DNA of 64,000 nucleotides from an uncultured Bacteroidota bacterium (GTDB taxonomy: Bacteria > Bacteroidota > Bacteroidia > UKL13-3): contig CAINMV010000037.1 in NCBI GenBank assembly GCA_903850915.1, forward strand, positions 124,001 to 188,000, read 5' to 3'. Shown one piece after another: positions 45,588 to 55,000 of the stretch. The position numbers were made by a program, and so were the translations under genes. Position 1 is the stretch's first letter. Each line of letters begins with the position of its first letter. Below the pieces are notes generated by a model that was not told the DNA's origin, ran no database searches, and saw only the letters and a program-made list of their open reading frames with translations.

Positions 45588-45624
45588 CTTTAATATTAAT
45601 ATATTATTAGTATTAATATTAAAG
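45588..45624. repeat. perfect 14-bp inverted repeat upstream of the response regulator
   Basis: CTTTAATATTAATA at 45588-45601 and its exact complement TATTAATATTAAAG at 45611-45624, separated by nine bases. It lies 38 bases upstream of the response-regulator ATG and outside the RRM terminator. Entirely A/T apart from the end bases; it has no T-run of terminator type, so an operator is more likely than a terminator. Confidence 0.6.
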
Positions 45625-45633
45625 CCATAAAAA

Positions 45634-45663
45634 AACCCTGTTTCAGAAAACTAAAACAGGGTT
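45634..45663. terminator. terminator of the RRM gene
   Basis: Perfect 10-bp stem AACCCTGTTT/AAACAGGGTT (45634-45643 with 45654-45663) and a 10-base loop. On the minus strand it runs into seven T residues; on the plus strand CTTTTTT follows, so it may act both ways. Confidence 0.85.
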
Positions 45664-45687
45664 CTTTTTTAAATTACAACTACAATA

Positions 45688-46032
45688 TTAATATCTTTTG
45701 TTGTAACCGCCTCCATTTCCTCCGTCGCGATTGTAACGATTTCCGCCTCCACTTCCGCTTCCGCCACGATTACTGCTTTTGTAATCGTCTGTTTTAGGGC
45801 GAGCTTCGTTCACGCTAAGAACTTTTTCCATCATTTCATAACCGTTAAGTTTTTCGATGGCTTCTTTTGCATGTTCGTCGTTAGGCATTTCTACAAAACC
45901 GAAACCGCGACTGCGGCCACTCATTTTGTCCATGATAATGCGTGCTGATGATACTTCGCCATAGGCTTCAAATACTTCGCGTAATTGATCGTCTGAGGCT
46001 TTAAAATTGATGTTTGCTACGTAAATATTCAT
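45688..46032 (-). CDS. RRM-domain RNA-binding protein with Gly-rich tail
   Basis: 114 residues. One RNA-recognition motif (1-80): RNP2 IYVANI at 3-8 and RNP1 RGFGFVEM near 42-49. The tail (about 85-114) is a Gly/Arg/Asn/Tyr-rich repeat (GGSGSGGGNRYNRDGG) of the type seen in cold-inducible RRM proteins. Cytoplasmic; likely an RNA chaperone. The promoter is about 180 bases upstream, leaving a long T-rich leader, and a strong terminator closes the single-gene unit. Confidence 0.9.
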   Translation of the reverse strand: MNIYVANINFKASDDQLREVFEAYGEVSSARIIMDKMSGRSRGFGFVEMPNDEHAKEAIEKLNGYEMMEKVLSVNEARPKTDDYKSSNRGGSGSGGGNRYNRDGGNGGGYNKRY

Positions 46033-46209
46033 ATTTACAAATAATAAAAAATAAAAAAATAAAAAAATAAAAAATGATTAACACATATTTTTACTTGGGA
46101 GAATTAGACGACGAAAAATAAACGATAGGGAAAAGAATTCTTGGTAGGATTAATTTGCGATACGATACTTTTTTATAAATCTAACCCACTTGGGTGTGGA
46201 TATGTTGTG
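46033..46209 (-). promoter_or_regulatory. long T-rich 5' leader of the RRM gene
   Basis: Predicted untranslated leader of about 170 bases between the -7 box and the ATG at 46032. Its last 45 bases contain runs of six or seven T broken by single A residues (46045-46073 on the minus strand). No ORF is seen. By analogy with cold-shock leaders it could control translation by temperature or by binding the RRM protein itself; this is inference. Confidence 0.45.
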
Positions 46210-46239
46210 CAAAGTTAGTCAAATTAATTGATTTGCAAA
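46210..46239 (-). promoter_or_regulatory. promoter of the RRM gene (TTTG, 18 bases, TAACTTTG)
   Basis: Minus-strand TTTG (46236-46239), 18-base spacer, TAACTTTG (46210-46217), both close to consensus, directly downstream of the phospholipase-D-like gene's stop. Confidence 0.6.
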
Positions 46240-46266
46240 TTAATTTTTCCTAAAAATCAAAATCCT

Positions 46267-48747
46267 TTATTTCTTTACCAATTTAACTTGTGTGCCATTA
46301 TCTAAAGAGATAAAGTAAACACCAGCGTTTAAAGAAGTAAAGTCAAGTTGAATTTCATTAGCAAAAGTTGTTGCAAGCTCTAATTGACCTAATATATTAT
46401 AGACCTTCAAGGTGTGGCTTGCATGATCATTTAGCTTCAAAATCGCAGTATTTGTTACCGGATTTGGATAAAACAATAAATTATTATTGCTTTTTCCCAA
46501 GTCGAGTATTCCGGTATTTCCAATTACCGTAATAAGCTGATTTTGAGTAATAGTATCAGTAACAGTGCCATTAGAAGCAATCAAACTTACAGTATATTTT
46601 CCGGTTGATGTATAAACGTGAGAAGGATTAGTTTGCGTAGATGATTGACCATCACCAAAATCCCATTTTAATGACGTTGCTTGTGGCACTAAATCATTAA
46701 ACACTGAAAGATTTCTAAAGTTTACCGGATGAAACTGCTTTATGGTTAAACTATCGGCTTTAAAATTTGCAAATCCCCAACCTGCTGGAATTCCATCTAA
46801 TTTGGATTGTTGGGCAAATTCTTGAAAATATTGATTAGCGATATCGGCATCATGAATAATAACCGTATTCTCGTCATTTTTGGTGTCTGCATTGGTACTC
46901 CAATTGTGAGAACCTGTAGTAACTTGAGGGTCTGAGTAGTAGTTATTAGCATCAACGATTGTTAGTTTATGATGAAGTAATCCTGAACCAGCATATTTTA
47001 TTAAATTATTTCCCATTACAGCTTTCATATCAAAAAAACCAAGGCTGCCACTAGCGGTGTCGTCAATCATACCCGCCGTAAAAACACCCACCGCAGCACG
47101 CGCAGCAATTGCTTGTGCTATATCACGACGAGTAAACGTAAGTATTTGAAAATACAAGTCCGTATTTGCCGATTTTATAGAATTTATAATACGTTGTGTA
47201 ACGTTATCGCTAGGGCTAAAGTATTGTTCTACTAATTTACCACCAACCATAAATAGATGCGGCGTGTTGTCGGCTTTAAATTGACCAAAGCGAGAGTTAG
47301 TAGCATTGGGTGAATAGCCATTACTTCCAAACATTTCTTCAAATTCAATGGTATAGGCTTTAGCCAGAGTTTGGTCCTGAATTATTAATTGATTATTGGC
47401 ATCTAAATTGATTTGTCCACCCGTCCAATTGGTGCTACCAGTAAGCACCAAAGGATCGTTTGGATTGGTGCTGTTAGCATCAATAACCACAAATTTGTCA
47501 TGCATAATACTATAACTCGAGCTTTGTGGGCTTCCAATTTTACCAATTGCTGGATTTATGCTTCCTAAACCCAAATTTGCATTACCTCCGTCGTAAACCA
47601 AGCGGACCTTAACTCCACGATTGTAGGCATCATTAACGGCAGCTGTAATATCACTCAATCCGCTATTGTTCCAGTTATACATGGCAATATCGATGGAGCT
47701 TTTTGCACGTGAAATATACGCAATAATGGTATCGTCGATACTCTGATTTGCAAACACTGCATTATTGAAAGTACTTACATCGTTGCGCACCGCACGAGAA
47801 AATAAAACCTTGATTACACCCGAAGATAATGATGCTGTTCCCATTAATACCGGCGCCGTTACGGAAGAATCGCCGTTTGGACGTAACGATATTGCCTTCA
47901 CATAGTAGATGGTTGCCGGCTGAAGACCTGTAAGTTTAATAGTATGCGAAAGTACCTTATTTGTGTCGTTGAAGGATCCCAATTCGAGCGCTGGTGTTAA
48001 GCCATATTGAATTGTTGTACTACCAGGGAATGCTGTAGAAAACAAAACATCGAAAGTGTTTGTTGTAATATTTTGTTGAAACAACGAGGTTGTAATCTTT
48101 GGACCGTTATCGAGGTCAAAATCGGCATAAGATCGAGGCAATAATTGATAACCAATTAATGGATTTGTAGCTGAATATTGACTCATGATACCTGCAATTT
48201 TACAAATCGATGGCGGAATTTGTTTACCTGCGATATCGGTAGTCGGCAGTATTCTAATTTGAGTAGCCGTATTGTTATCGAGACTATAATTTTTTCCCGA
48301 TGTTCCAGCACTAAAAGTACCTGTTCCGGATACTAAAACATTAGTTACCTTTACTAGCATACTTTCATACTGTTCTGCGAAAAGGGTCGTACTACTTAAT
48401 TGTATTGGCGCCGGAAGTGGATTATTAGAGCTTATCACCGTAACCGAAGCAACAGGATCGAGTTCTAGTAAGTTGTTATACATTTTACAGGTTCCGGTAA
48501 CTTCAATACTATCTCCAATGTTTATTGGACCCATCAAAGCAGCAGAATATGCAGCAATACCTCCTGTTCCGTCTTGAAAATAGCGTATTGCGGCTCCAAG
48601 CTCACCGCCATGGGTAACCATACCGCGAACAGTAACTTGAGTACCAGCTACTGAAGCACGAGCAGCGCTAATTGGCGCAACCACCTGAGCTTGAGAAGCA
48701 AATGCTGAGATAAAAACACAGAAAAAGAAGAAGTAAAATTTTGTCAT
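46267..48747 (-). CDS. secreted phospholipase-D-like protein with OB-fold, PKD and T9SS type A domains
   Basis: 826 residues. Signal peptide about 1-20. Domains in order: OB-fold-like region (about 25-150, VRGMVTHGGELGAA, GDSIEVTGTC); a fibronectin-like region (about 215-305); first PLD half with HDKFVVID then GSTNWT (about 415-440); second PLD half with HHKLTIVD then GSHNWS (about 595-620); a PKD domain (LKWDFGDGQSS); and a type A T9SS tail (FYPNPVTNTAILKL to VKLVKK). Two HKD motifs form one active site that cleaves phosphodiesters. Exported substrate could be phospholipid or nucleic acid; the OB-fold favours the latter, as inference. Confidence 0.88.
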   Translation of the reverse strand: MTKFYFFFFCVFISAFASQAQVVAPISAARASVAGTQVTVRGMVTHGGELGAAIRYFQDGTGGIAAYSAALMGPINIGDSIEVTGTCKMYNNLLELDPVASVTVISSNNPLPAPIQLSSTTLFAEQYESMLVKVTNVLVSGTGTFSAGTSGKNYSLDNNTATQIRILPTTDIAGKQIPPSICKIAGIMSQYSATNPLIGYQLLPRSYADFDLDNGPKITTSLFQQNITTNTFDVLFSTAFPGSTTIQYGLTPALELGSFNDTNKVLSHTIKLTGLQPATIYYVKAISLRPNGDSSVTAPVLMGTASLSSGVIKVLFSRAVRNDVSTFNNAVFANQSIDDTIIAYISRAKSSIDIAMYNWNNSGLSDITAAVNDAYNRGVKVRLVYDGGNANLGLGSINPAIGKIGSPQSSSYSIMHDKFVVIDANSTNPNDPLVLTGSTNWTGGQINLDANNQLIIQDQTLAKAYTIEFEEMFGSNGYSPNATNSRFGQFKADNTPHLFMVGGKLVEQYFSPSDNVTQRIINSIKSANTDLYFQILTFTRRDIAQAIAARAAVGVFTAGMIDDTASGSLGFFDMKAVMGNNLIKYAGSGLLHHKLTIVDANNYYSDPQVTTGSHNWSTNADTKNDENTVIIHDADIANQYFQEFAQQSKLDGIPAGWGFANFKADSLTIKQFHPVNFRNLSVFNDLVPQATSLKWDFGDGQSSTQTNPSHVYTSTGKYTVSLIASNGTVTDTITQNQLITVIGNTGILDLGKSNNNLLFYPNPVTNTAILKLNDHASHTLKVYNILGQLELATTFANEIQLDFTSLNAGVYFISLDNGTQVKLVKK

Positions 48748-48805
48748 TATAAAAAATATTGAAATTGAAAACTCTTTGATTTTTTAAAAAATCGTTGATT
48801 AAAAT

Positions 48806-49249
48806 TTAACGCAAACGGTCAACACTCTTAACCAGATTATCATCCTTACGGATAAAAAAGTAAGCAGAGATATAAATGATTACTAAAATTGAGATAATGT
48901 AAGTTCCGAATGCAAAATGGTATTCAGAATAGTTGGTGGTAAATAAATTATACAAAGCGAAAGCGAAAGAAAGTAACGTTCCTAGAATTAGATACATACA
49001 AAGTTTCATTTGCTGTGGTCGGTTTTTATAAATAAATACGGTATATAGCGTGATGCCCATAAGCAGAAACTGAAGTACTATATGCAAAATATTGGTGTGT
49101 ATTTCATTGCTGCCCGTGTTAATACTTTGCCATGCAGAATAGAGTACATTATTTAATTCTACTTTAAGAGAATAAAAGTTAGATTTTAAAAGCAACGCTT
49201 GAAGCAATGTGGCAACGAGCAAAAAAAAAGTTTGAATACGTTGTATCAT
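48806..49249 (-). CDS. DUF4293-family membrane protein
   Basis: 147 residues from ATG 49249 (TTG at 49255 is in frame). Four hydrophobic segments: IQTFFLLVATLLQALLL, IVLQFLLMGITLYTVFIY, MYLILGTLLSFAFALYNLF and IISILVIIYISAYFFI. MIQRIQTFFLL at the start and a basic C-tail fit DUF4293, an uncharacterised Bacteroidota inner-membrane family. It lies just after AMP nucleosidase with its promoter inside that gene's 3' end. Confidence 0.75.
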   Translation of the reverse strand: MIQRIQTFFLLVATLLQALLLKSNFYSLKVELNNVLYSAWQSINTGSNEIHTNILHIVLQFLLMGITLYTVFIYKNRPQQMKLCMYLILGTLLSFAFALYNLFTTNYSEYHFAFGTYIISILVIIYISAYFFIRKDDNLVKSVDRLR

Positions 49250-49262
49250 AATCAATAAAAGG

Positions 49263-49295
49263 CAAAGATACTAGGATTTTCCACTATCATTCAAA
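49263..49295 (-). promoter_or_regulatory. promoter of the DUF4293 gene (TTTG, 21 bases, TATCTTTG)
   Basis: Minus-strand TTTG (49292-49295) and TATCTTTG (49263-49270) with a 21-base spacer; the -33 part lies in the final codons of AMP nucleosidase and the box ends 13 bases before ATG 49249. Confidence 0.55.
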
Positions 49296-50060
49296 TCGAA
49301 GATGTTTCACGGTTAACCCATCATTAATTAACTGATTTAGAGAGGAGATACCAATTTTAAGATGTTCTTCGACATAATTAGCCGTAACACTTTTATCACT
49401 TTGCTCTGTTTTTACGCCTTCTGGAGTCATCGGTTGGTCGCTAACCAAAAGTAATGCGCCTGCAGGAATATGATTATAGAAAGCTGTAATAAATACGGTA
49501 GCTGTTTCCATATCAACACCCATGCAGCGAATACTGCGTAGATATGCTTTGGTTTTTTCATCATGCTCCCATACACGTCTATTCGTGGTATAAATTGTAC
49601 CCGTCCAATAGTCACGTTCAAAATCGCGAACGGTAGTACTTACGGCCTTTTGCAACGCGAAAGCTGGTAATGCAGGCACTTCAATAGGGAAATAATCGTT
49701 ACTTGTACCTTCACCTCTGATGGCAGCAATAGGTAAAATATAATTCCCAATTTTGGGTTCATCTTTTAAACTTCCACATTTTCCCAAAAAAAGCACCGCT
49801 TTCGGGCTTACTGCACTCAGCAAGTCGATGATTGTAGCCGCATTTGCACTTCCCATACCAAAATTAATAATCGTTATGCCGTTTGCTGTTGCATTCCGCA
49901 TAGCTCGATCTTCTCCATTTACTTTTACATTATGCATCTTCGCAAAGAGATCAACATAATTATTAAAGTTAGTGAGTAAAATATGTTTACTGAAGTTTTC
50001 GATTGGCAATCCGGTATACCTTGGCAACCAGTTCTCAACGATATCCTGCTTTATGTTCAT
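49287..50060 (-). CDS. amn: AMP nucleosidase
   Basis: 257 residues, the short form found in Bacteroidota. Hydrolyses AMP to adenine and ribose-5-phosphate. Nucleoside phosphorylase-fold signatures: INFGMGSANAATIIDLL, LFLGKCGSLKD, GEGTSNDYFP, TTNRRVWEHDEKT, GVDMETATVF and LLVSDQPMTPEGVKTEQSD. The E. coli enzyme is nearly twice as long because of an added N-domain that is absent here. A TATTTTCG box ends five bases before the ATG. Confidence 0.92.
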   Translation of the reverse strand: MNIKQDIVENWLPRYTGLPIENFSKHILLTNFNNYVDLFAKMHNVKVNGEDRAMRNATANGITIINFGMGSANAATIIDLLSAVSPKAVLFLGKCGSLKDEPKIGNYILPIAAIRGEGTSNDYFPIEVPALPAFALQKAVSTTVRDFERDYWTGTIYTTNRRVWEHDEKTKAYLRSIRCMGVDMETATVFITAFYNHIPAGALLLVSDQPMTPEGVKTEQSDKSVTANYVEEHLKIGISSLNQLINDGLTVKHLRFE

Positions 50061-50065
50061 AGTTA

Positions 50066-50073
50066 CGAAAATA
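50066..50073 (-). promoter_or_regulatory. -7-like box TATTTTCG of AMP nucleosidase
   Basis: Minus-strand TAnnTTCG variant ending five bases before the ATG at 50060; the message would be leaderless or nearly so. Confidence 0.4.
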
Positions 50074-50113
50074 TGTAATTTGTGTCAAATACTCTTGTTT
50101 TCAGTAAACTGTG

Positions 50114-50143
50114 TTTGTTAAACGTTTATTAAGATTACTTTTG
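50114..50143 (+). promoter_or_regulatory. promoter of the deacetylase gene (TTTG, 18 bases, TACTTTTG)
   Basis: TTTG at 50114-50117, 18-base spacer, TACTTTTG at 50136-50143; the box ends 14 bases before the TTG start and supports that start. Confidence 0.6.
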
Positions 50144-50157
50144 CATAAAAACAACAA

Positions 50158-50787
50158 TTGTCTGCTTTAGAGAAAATATCGAATTCAAAATGGGTAAAAC
50201 AGCTTTTCCCATCGTGTATCTGGAGCCTAAAAGATAATGGGGATAAGGTTATTTACCTGACTTTTGATGATGGTCCGATTAGTGATGTGACACCGTGGGT
50301 TTTAAAAACCTTGGATGATTATAAGGCAAAAGCTACCTTCTTTTGTATTGGTTCCAATGTTATAAAGAATAAAAATATTTATACCGATATCATAACCTCT
50401 GGGCATGCTGTTGGAAATCATACCCAACATCACCTTAATGGCTGGAAAACTTTATTCAGAGAATACATAAGTGACGTAAATGCTTGTGATGAACTAGTGC
50501 ATTCAAATCTTTTCAGACCACCTTATGGAAAGCTTAAACCAATGCAATTGCACACATTAGTTAAAAAATATAACGTGATTATGTGGAGCTTTTTAACTGG
50601 CGATTATTTGGCAACATTAAATTGTGATGAGGTTTTTGAGAACATGAGAGAAAAGATAAAAACTGGCGATATTATTGTGTTTCATGATAGCTTAAAAGCT
50701 GAAAAAAACCTGAAGTACCTGCTTCCTAAAGTACTACATTATTTTTCTCATCAAGGTTATGTTTTTAAAGCTATTCATTTAAATTAA
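50158..50787 (+). CDS. polysaccharide deacetylase (NodB domain)
   Basis: 209 residues from a TTG start; no ATG precedes the conserved domain. CE4 motifs: TFDDGP (35-40) with catalytic Asp, metal-binding His88 and His92 in NHTQHH, RPPYG (120-124), MWSFLTGDYL and IIVFHDS. Removes N-acetyl groups from sugars such as GlcNAc polymers or peptidoglycan. No signal peptide or anchor is visible, unlike most periplasmic members. It is followed 32 bases later by a GT2 glycosyltransferase, suggesting joint work on one glycan. Confidence 0.9.
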   Translation: MSALEKISNSKWVKQLFPSCIWSLKDNGDKVIYLTFDDGPISDVTPWVLKTLDDYKAKATFFCIGSNVIKNKNIYTDIITSGHAVGNHTQHHLNGWKTLFREYISDVNACDELVHSNLFRPPYGKLKPMQLHTLVKKYNVIMWSFLTGDYLATLNCDEVFENMREKIKTGDIIVFHDSLKAEKNLKYLLPKVLHYFSHQGYVFKAIHLN

Positions 50788-50819
50788 GTCGACTTCATTC
50801 AATGGCAAATTAAAATTTT

Positions 50820-51932
50820 ATGTTAACTATATTCGGATACAGCATTTTCTTAATTCTACTATATTTCGTAGCATTCCTATTTATACTTGTTAATACTTTT
50901 CTTCATTATAGAAGAAAGAACTTTCAAAAACCGATCACTGAATCCCTTCCAAAGGTTTCCATACTTGTTGCTGCACGCGATGAAGAAGAGAACATAATTC
51001 GATGCTTGGAGGCGCTTAATGAATTGTCATATCCGAAAAATAAAATTGAAATTTTGATTGGTAATGATGACAGCACCGACAATACGGTAAAGCTGGTTGA
51101 TCAGTTTATAAAAAATAAACCTCATTTTGCTTTTTACGATATAAAAATAAAGTTAGGAAAAGCCAAAGGAAAGGCCAATGTTTTAGCACATTTAGCCCAA
51201 ATATCCACCGCCGATTTCTTATTTGTTACCGATGCCGACATTGCTGTTCCAAAAGATTGGATTCAGAATTTACTGCCGCACTTCACGCCTGAAATTGCCA
51301 TAGTTTCGGGAAGCACCTATGTTGAAGGCAAAACCCTTTTTGAGAAATTACAGTCGCTTGATTGGATGTTTTTTTCAGGAATTCTAAACAGCTTTGCGAA
51401 CGCAGGCATTCCTTGCACGGCAGTTGGGAATAATATGGTTGTTCGAAAAAGCGCCTATGTCGAGATTGGTGGTTTTGAGAATATGGACTTTTCGATTACT
51501 GAAGACTTCAAACTATTCGATGTATTGCGCAAAGCTGGATTTGGTTGGAAGAACATTCTAACTAGTGACACTTTAAATATTTCGAGGCCGGTCGCAAATT
51601 TTGATTTACTAATAAAACAACGTAAACGTTGGATAACCGGCGCAATGGAGTTGCCTTGGATATGGAAAGTGCTATTTATTATACTTGGTTTTTACACCCC
51701 ATCACTACTCGCTGTAGCTTTATTCTCACCAAAATTGGGAATGATACTTTGGTTTGTGAAGTTATTTCTCGAAGGTTTTTATATGGGAATTATAGCCGCA
51801 CGTATGAAACGCACGGAGAATGTAGGAAGCTACCTTTGGTACCAGGTTTATTCCTTGGTGATGCCAATACTTTACTTTTACTATTTACTACGACGTGATG
51901 TAAATGAATGGAAAGGCCGTATGTACGCCTAA
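50820..51932 (+). CDS. membrane-bound GT2 glycosyltransferase
   Basis: 370 residues. An N-terminal transmembrane helix (about 5-28), then GT-A domain with VSILVAARDEEENI, GNDDSTDNT, DxD as DAD (138-140), acceptor-site Glu-Asp (228-229) and QRKRW (267-271), the Q(Q/R)xRW motif of processive synthases. Two or three C-terminal hydrophobic helices follow (about 282-350). Likely polymerises or adds sugars at the inner membrane. Paired with the upstream deacetylase as in NodC/NodB or PgaC/PgaB logic. The product cannot be named. Confidence 0.88.
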   Translation: MLTIFGYSIFLILLYFVAFLFILVNTFLHYRRKNFQKPITESLPKVSILVAARDEEENIIRCLEALNELSYPKNKIEILIGNDDSTDNTVKLVDQFIKNKPHFAFYDIKIKLGKAKGKANVLAHLAQISTADFLFVTDADIAVPKDWIQNLLPHFTPEIAIVSGSTYVEGKTLFEKLQSLDWMFFSGILNSFANAGIPCTAVGNNMVVRKSAYVEIGGFENMDFSITEDFKLFDVLRKAGFGWKNILTSDTLNISRPVANFDLLIKQRKRWITGAMELPWIWKVLFIILGFYTPSLLAVALFSPKLGMILWFVKLFLEGFYMGIIAARMKRTENVGSYLWYQVYSLVMPILYFYYLLRRDVNEWKGRMYA

Positions 51933-52013
51933 TACAGAAAGCTACAATGAAAAATAACGATCTTTAATTACTTAGAAATTACTTAAAAGTATTGGCCTTC
52001 ATTAAAAAACAAT

Positions 52014-52046
52014 AAAGCAGATTTAAAGCAGATTTAACTACCTTCG
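52014..52046 (+). promoter_or_regulatory. tandem 11-bp repeat and -7-like box of the BNR protein gene
   Basis: AAAGCAGATTT occurs twice head-to-tail (52014-52024, 52025-52035), directly before TACCTTCG at 52039-52046, in the zone where a -33 element would lie. A second pair, AATTACTTA at 51966 and 51977, has the same 11-base period. Possible activator site. Confidence 0.4.
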
Positions 52047-52072
52047 TAATAATTTTATAAGAAATAGTAAAT

Positions 52073-55000
52073 ATGAATAAGTGTTTTACATTATTTATTT
52101 CCTTTTTATTTTTTTCAAGCCGTTTATTTGCTCAAACGCCTGGTGATACAGCAAATACTCCGTATTGGATTGATATGATGCAAGATTTTCGTATTAACTA
52201 TAATACCACGGTTAGTGCCTTCAATAAATACTATGAAAATAGAACAATTGAACCCCATACTGGTTATAAAGTTTTTAAACGCTGGCAAGAATATTGGCTC
52301 ACAAGGGTAGATGCAAATGGTAATTTTCCTGCTAACGATGCATTATGGAACGCTTACTATGATTATTTTGGAACATCTTCAAGTGTAAACAATTCCTCAA
52401 TTGCAGGAAACTGGCAGCCATTAGGCCCGAATTTTGTTCCTGGTAATAGCACTGGCCAGCCAAACGGCAATGGAAGAGTGAATTCCGTTGCATTTCATCC
52501 TACCGACACGAACAAATTTTGGATTGGCGCGCCTCAAGGCGGGCTATGGAGTACTTCTGATGGCGGTTTAACATGGGCAAGTAATACCGATAACCTTCCA
52601 ACGCTCGGAGTTTCAGCCATTCTTATCGACCCAATAAACACTAACATAATGTATATTGGAAGTGGTGATAGGGATGCCGGTGATGCACCAGGCCTGGGAA
52701 TATTAAAATCCACCAACGGTGGGGCCACCTGGAGCCAAATAAACAATGGTTTAGGTAACTTCACTGTAGGAATGATGGAGATGAATAAATACAATAGTAA
52801 TATTATTATAGCAGCCACCAGTTCGGGTATTTATAAAACCATAAACGCGGGTAATACCTGGGTTAAAAAATCATCGAACAGCAATAATTATAAAGATATT
52901 AAGTACCATCCTACAGACACCAATATCGTTTATGCCGTAGAAGGTGTTGTTTTTTATCGAAGCACCGATGCCGGCAATACATTTACGGCTATTAATGGTG
53001 GAACCAGCGGTTTAAACACAACCGGAAACCGCTGTGTAATTGGAGTTTCAAAAGCCTCTCCCAACATGGTATATCTTGTTCAGTCGAATGGTGCATATAA
53101 AGGCACTTACCTTTCGTTTGATAAAGGTTTAACCTTCGTTTCGCGTTCAACAACTCCTAACATTTTTGATTACAATGCAGACGGTAGTGGAACTAAAACC
53201 CAAGCTTGGTATGATATGGCTGTTGCTGTTGATACTGGTGATATTGGAGTGATTTATGTAGGCGGCGTAAATGTTTTTAAAAGCGCTGATAGTGCAAAAA
53301 CATGGACCTGTTATGCGCATTGGGTTGGAGGTGGATTTCCATCCATACATGCAGATCAACATGCATTAGCCATAGACCCTAAAACAAATAAATTATATTG
53401 TGGTAATGACGGTGGTATTTATTCAAGAAGTAAATCTGCCACAGCCTTTACCAACCTCACCTCAGGCCTTAATATATCCCAAATATACCGAATTGGTCAA
53501 TCAGCGCAAACACCAAGTATTGTAATTGCAGGATGGCAAGATAATGGCACGGGGTTCTATCGTAATTCTATTTCCGGAACTAACAAATGGAAAACAACAA
53601 TGGGTGGCGATGGGATGGAGTGTATTATTGACCCTACAGATAGTAACTTTATGTATGGTGCTCTTTATTATGGTAATATTAATAGAACCACAACAGGTAG
53701 CACCCTTACAAGCACGGTTTCCAATAATGGATCCTTTGGCATTAATGAAGATGGAGCTTGGATTACTCCATATATTTTACATGAAAAGAACCCCAATGTA
53801 ATGTTCGTAGGATACAAAAACGTTTGGAGAGGGAAGAACATAAAAACCACTCCCACTTGGAAGCAAATTACAAAAAACTCGACAAGTAACATAACCTTTT
53901 TGGAGCATTGCGCAAGCGATACTTCTCGACTTTATTATTCGAGAAGCGATGCCAAGTTTTTTAGAACAGATAGTCTTTATTTAGACACACCTAAATTCAG
54001 AGACTTAACTTCAAAAACACCGACACCCACTTCAACAGTAAATTGGATTGAAACCCACCCATCAAAGCCTAACACCGTTTATATCATACAAAATAATAAC
54101 ATTTATAGAAGCAATGATACTGGAAATACCTGGGTAAATATAAATGGGACACTTCCAGGAGGATCAAGAAACTGTTTGCTCTTAGACCGTGAGGCGACGG
54201 ATGGGATATATGTAGGAACTGATGTTGGCGTATTTTACCGAGACAGCACCATGACTACTTGGGTTCCTTTTAAAAATAATATGCCAGCCACATCACGTAT
54301 TACAGAGCTTGAGATGTTTTATGATTATGCAAATACGACAGCTTCCCGAATTTCCGCCTCCACCTATGGCAGAGGATTGTGGCAGAGTGACGTGTATTTA
54401 ACCAACAGCGCACCTGTAACTTCGTTTATAGCGCAAGACACTGCAGTGTGTATTAATGGAACAACAACACTACTCGACCTAAGCTCAGGTAGTCCTGATT
54501 TTTGGCAATGGACCATCACTCCTTCTACTTTTACTTATATAAATGGAACCAATGCGAATTCGCAAAATCCTCAAGTAAATTTTAACGCGATTGGCAACTA
54601 TACCGTTAGGCTTTATTCTAGAAAAAAAGGATGGGGATATAACACGCTCGAGAAGTCTAATTTCGTCAAGGTATATGCATTACCAGTGGTTAGCGTGAGC
54701 GGAAATCGTAATATTTGTATCGGTGATAATACATTACTAACTGGTGGTGGTGGTAACTCATATGCTTGGTACGATGGTTCTGTTTTGATAAGTAATAATG
54801 CTAGTTATTCGGCCAACCCAACAAGTACAAAAACCTATAAATTGATTTGCAGTAGCATTCCCGGTTGCTCAGACTCGATGAATGTTATAGTAACAGTAAA
54901 TTCAAAACCAAATGTTACCATTACCCCTAATTCTGCAAAACTTGCGAATGGCCAAATGGTTCGATTAACTGGCAGTGGTGCTGCTAGTTATACTTGGGCT

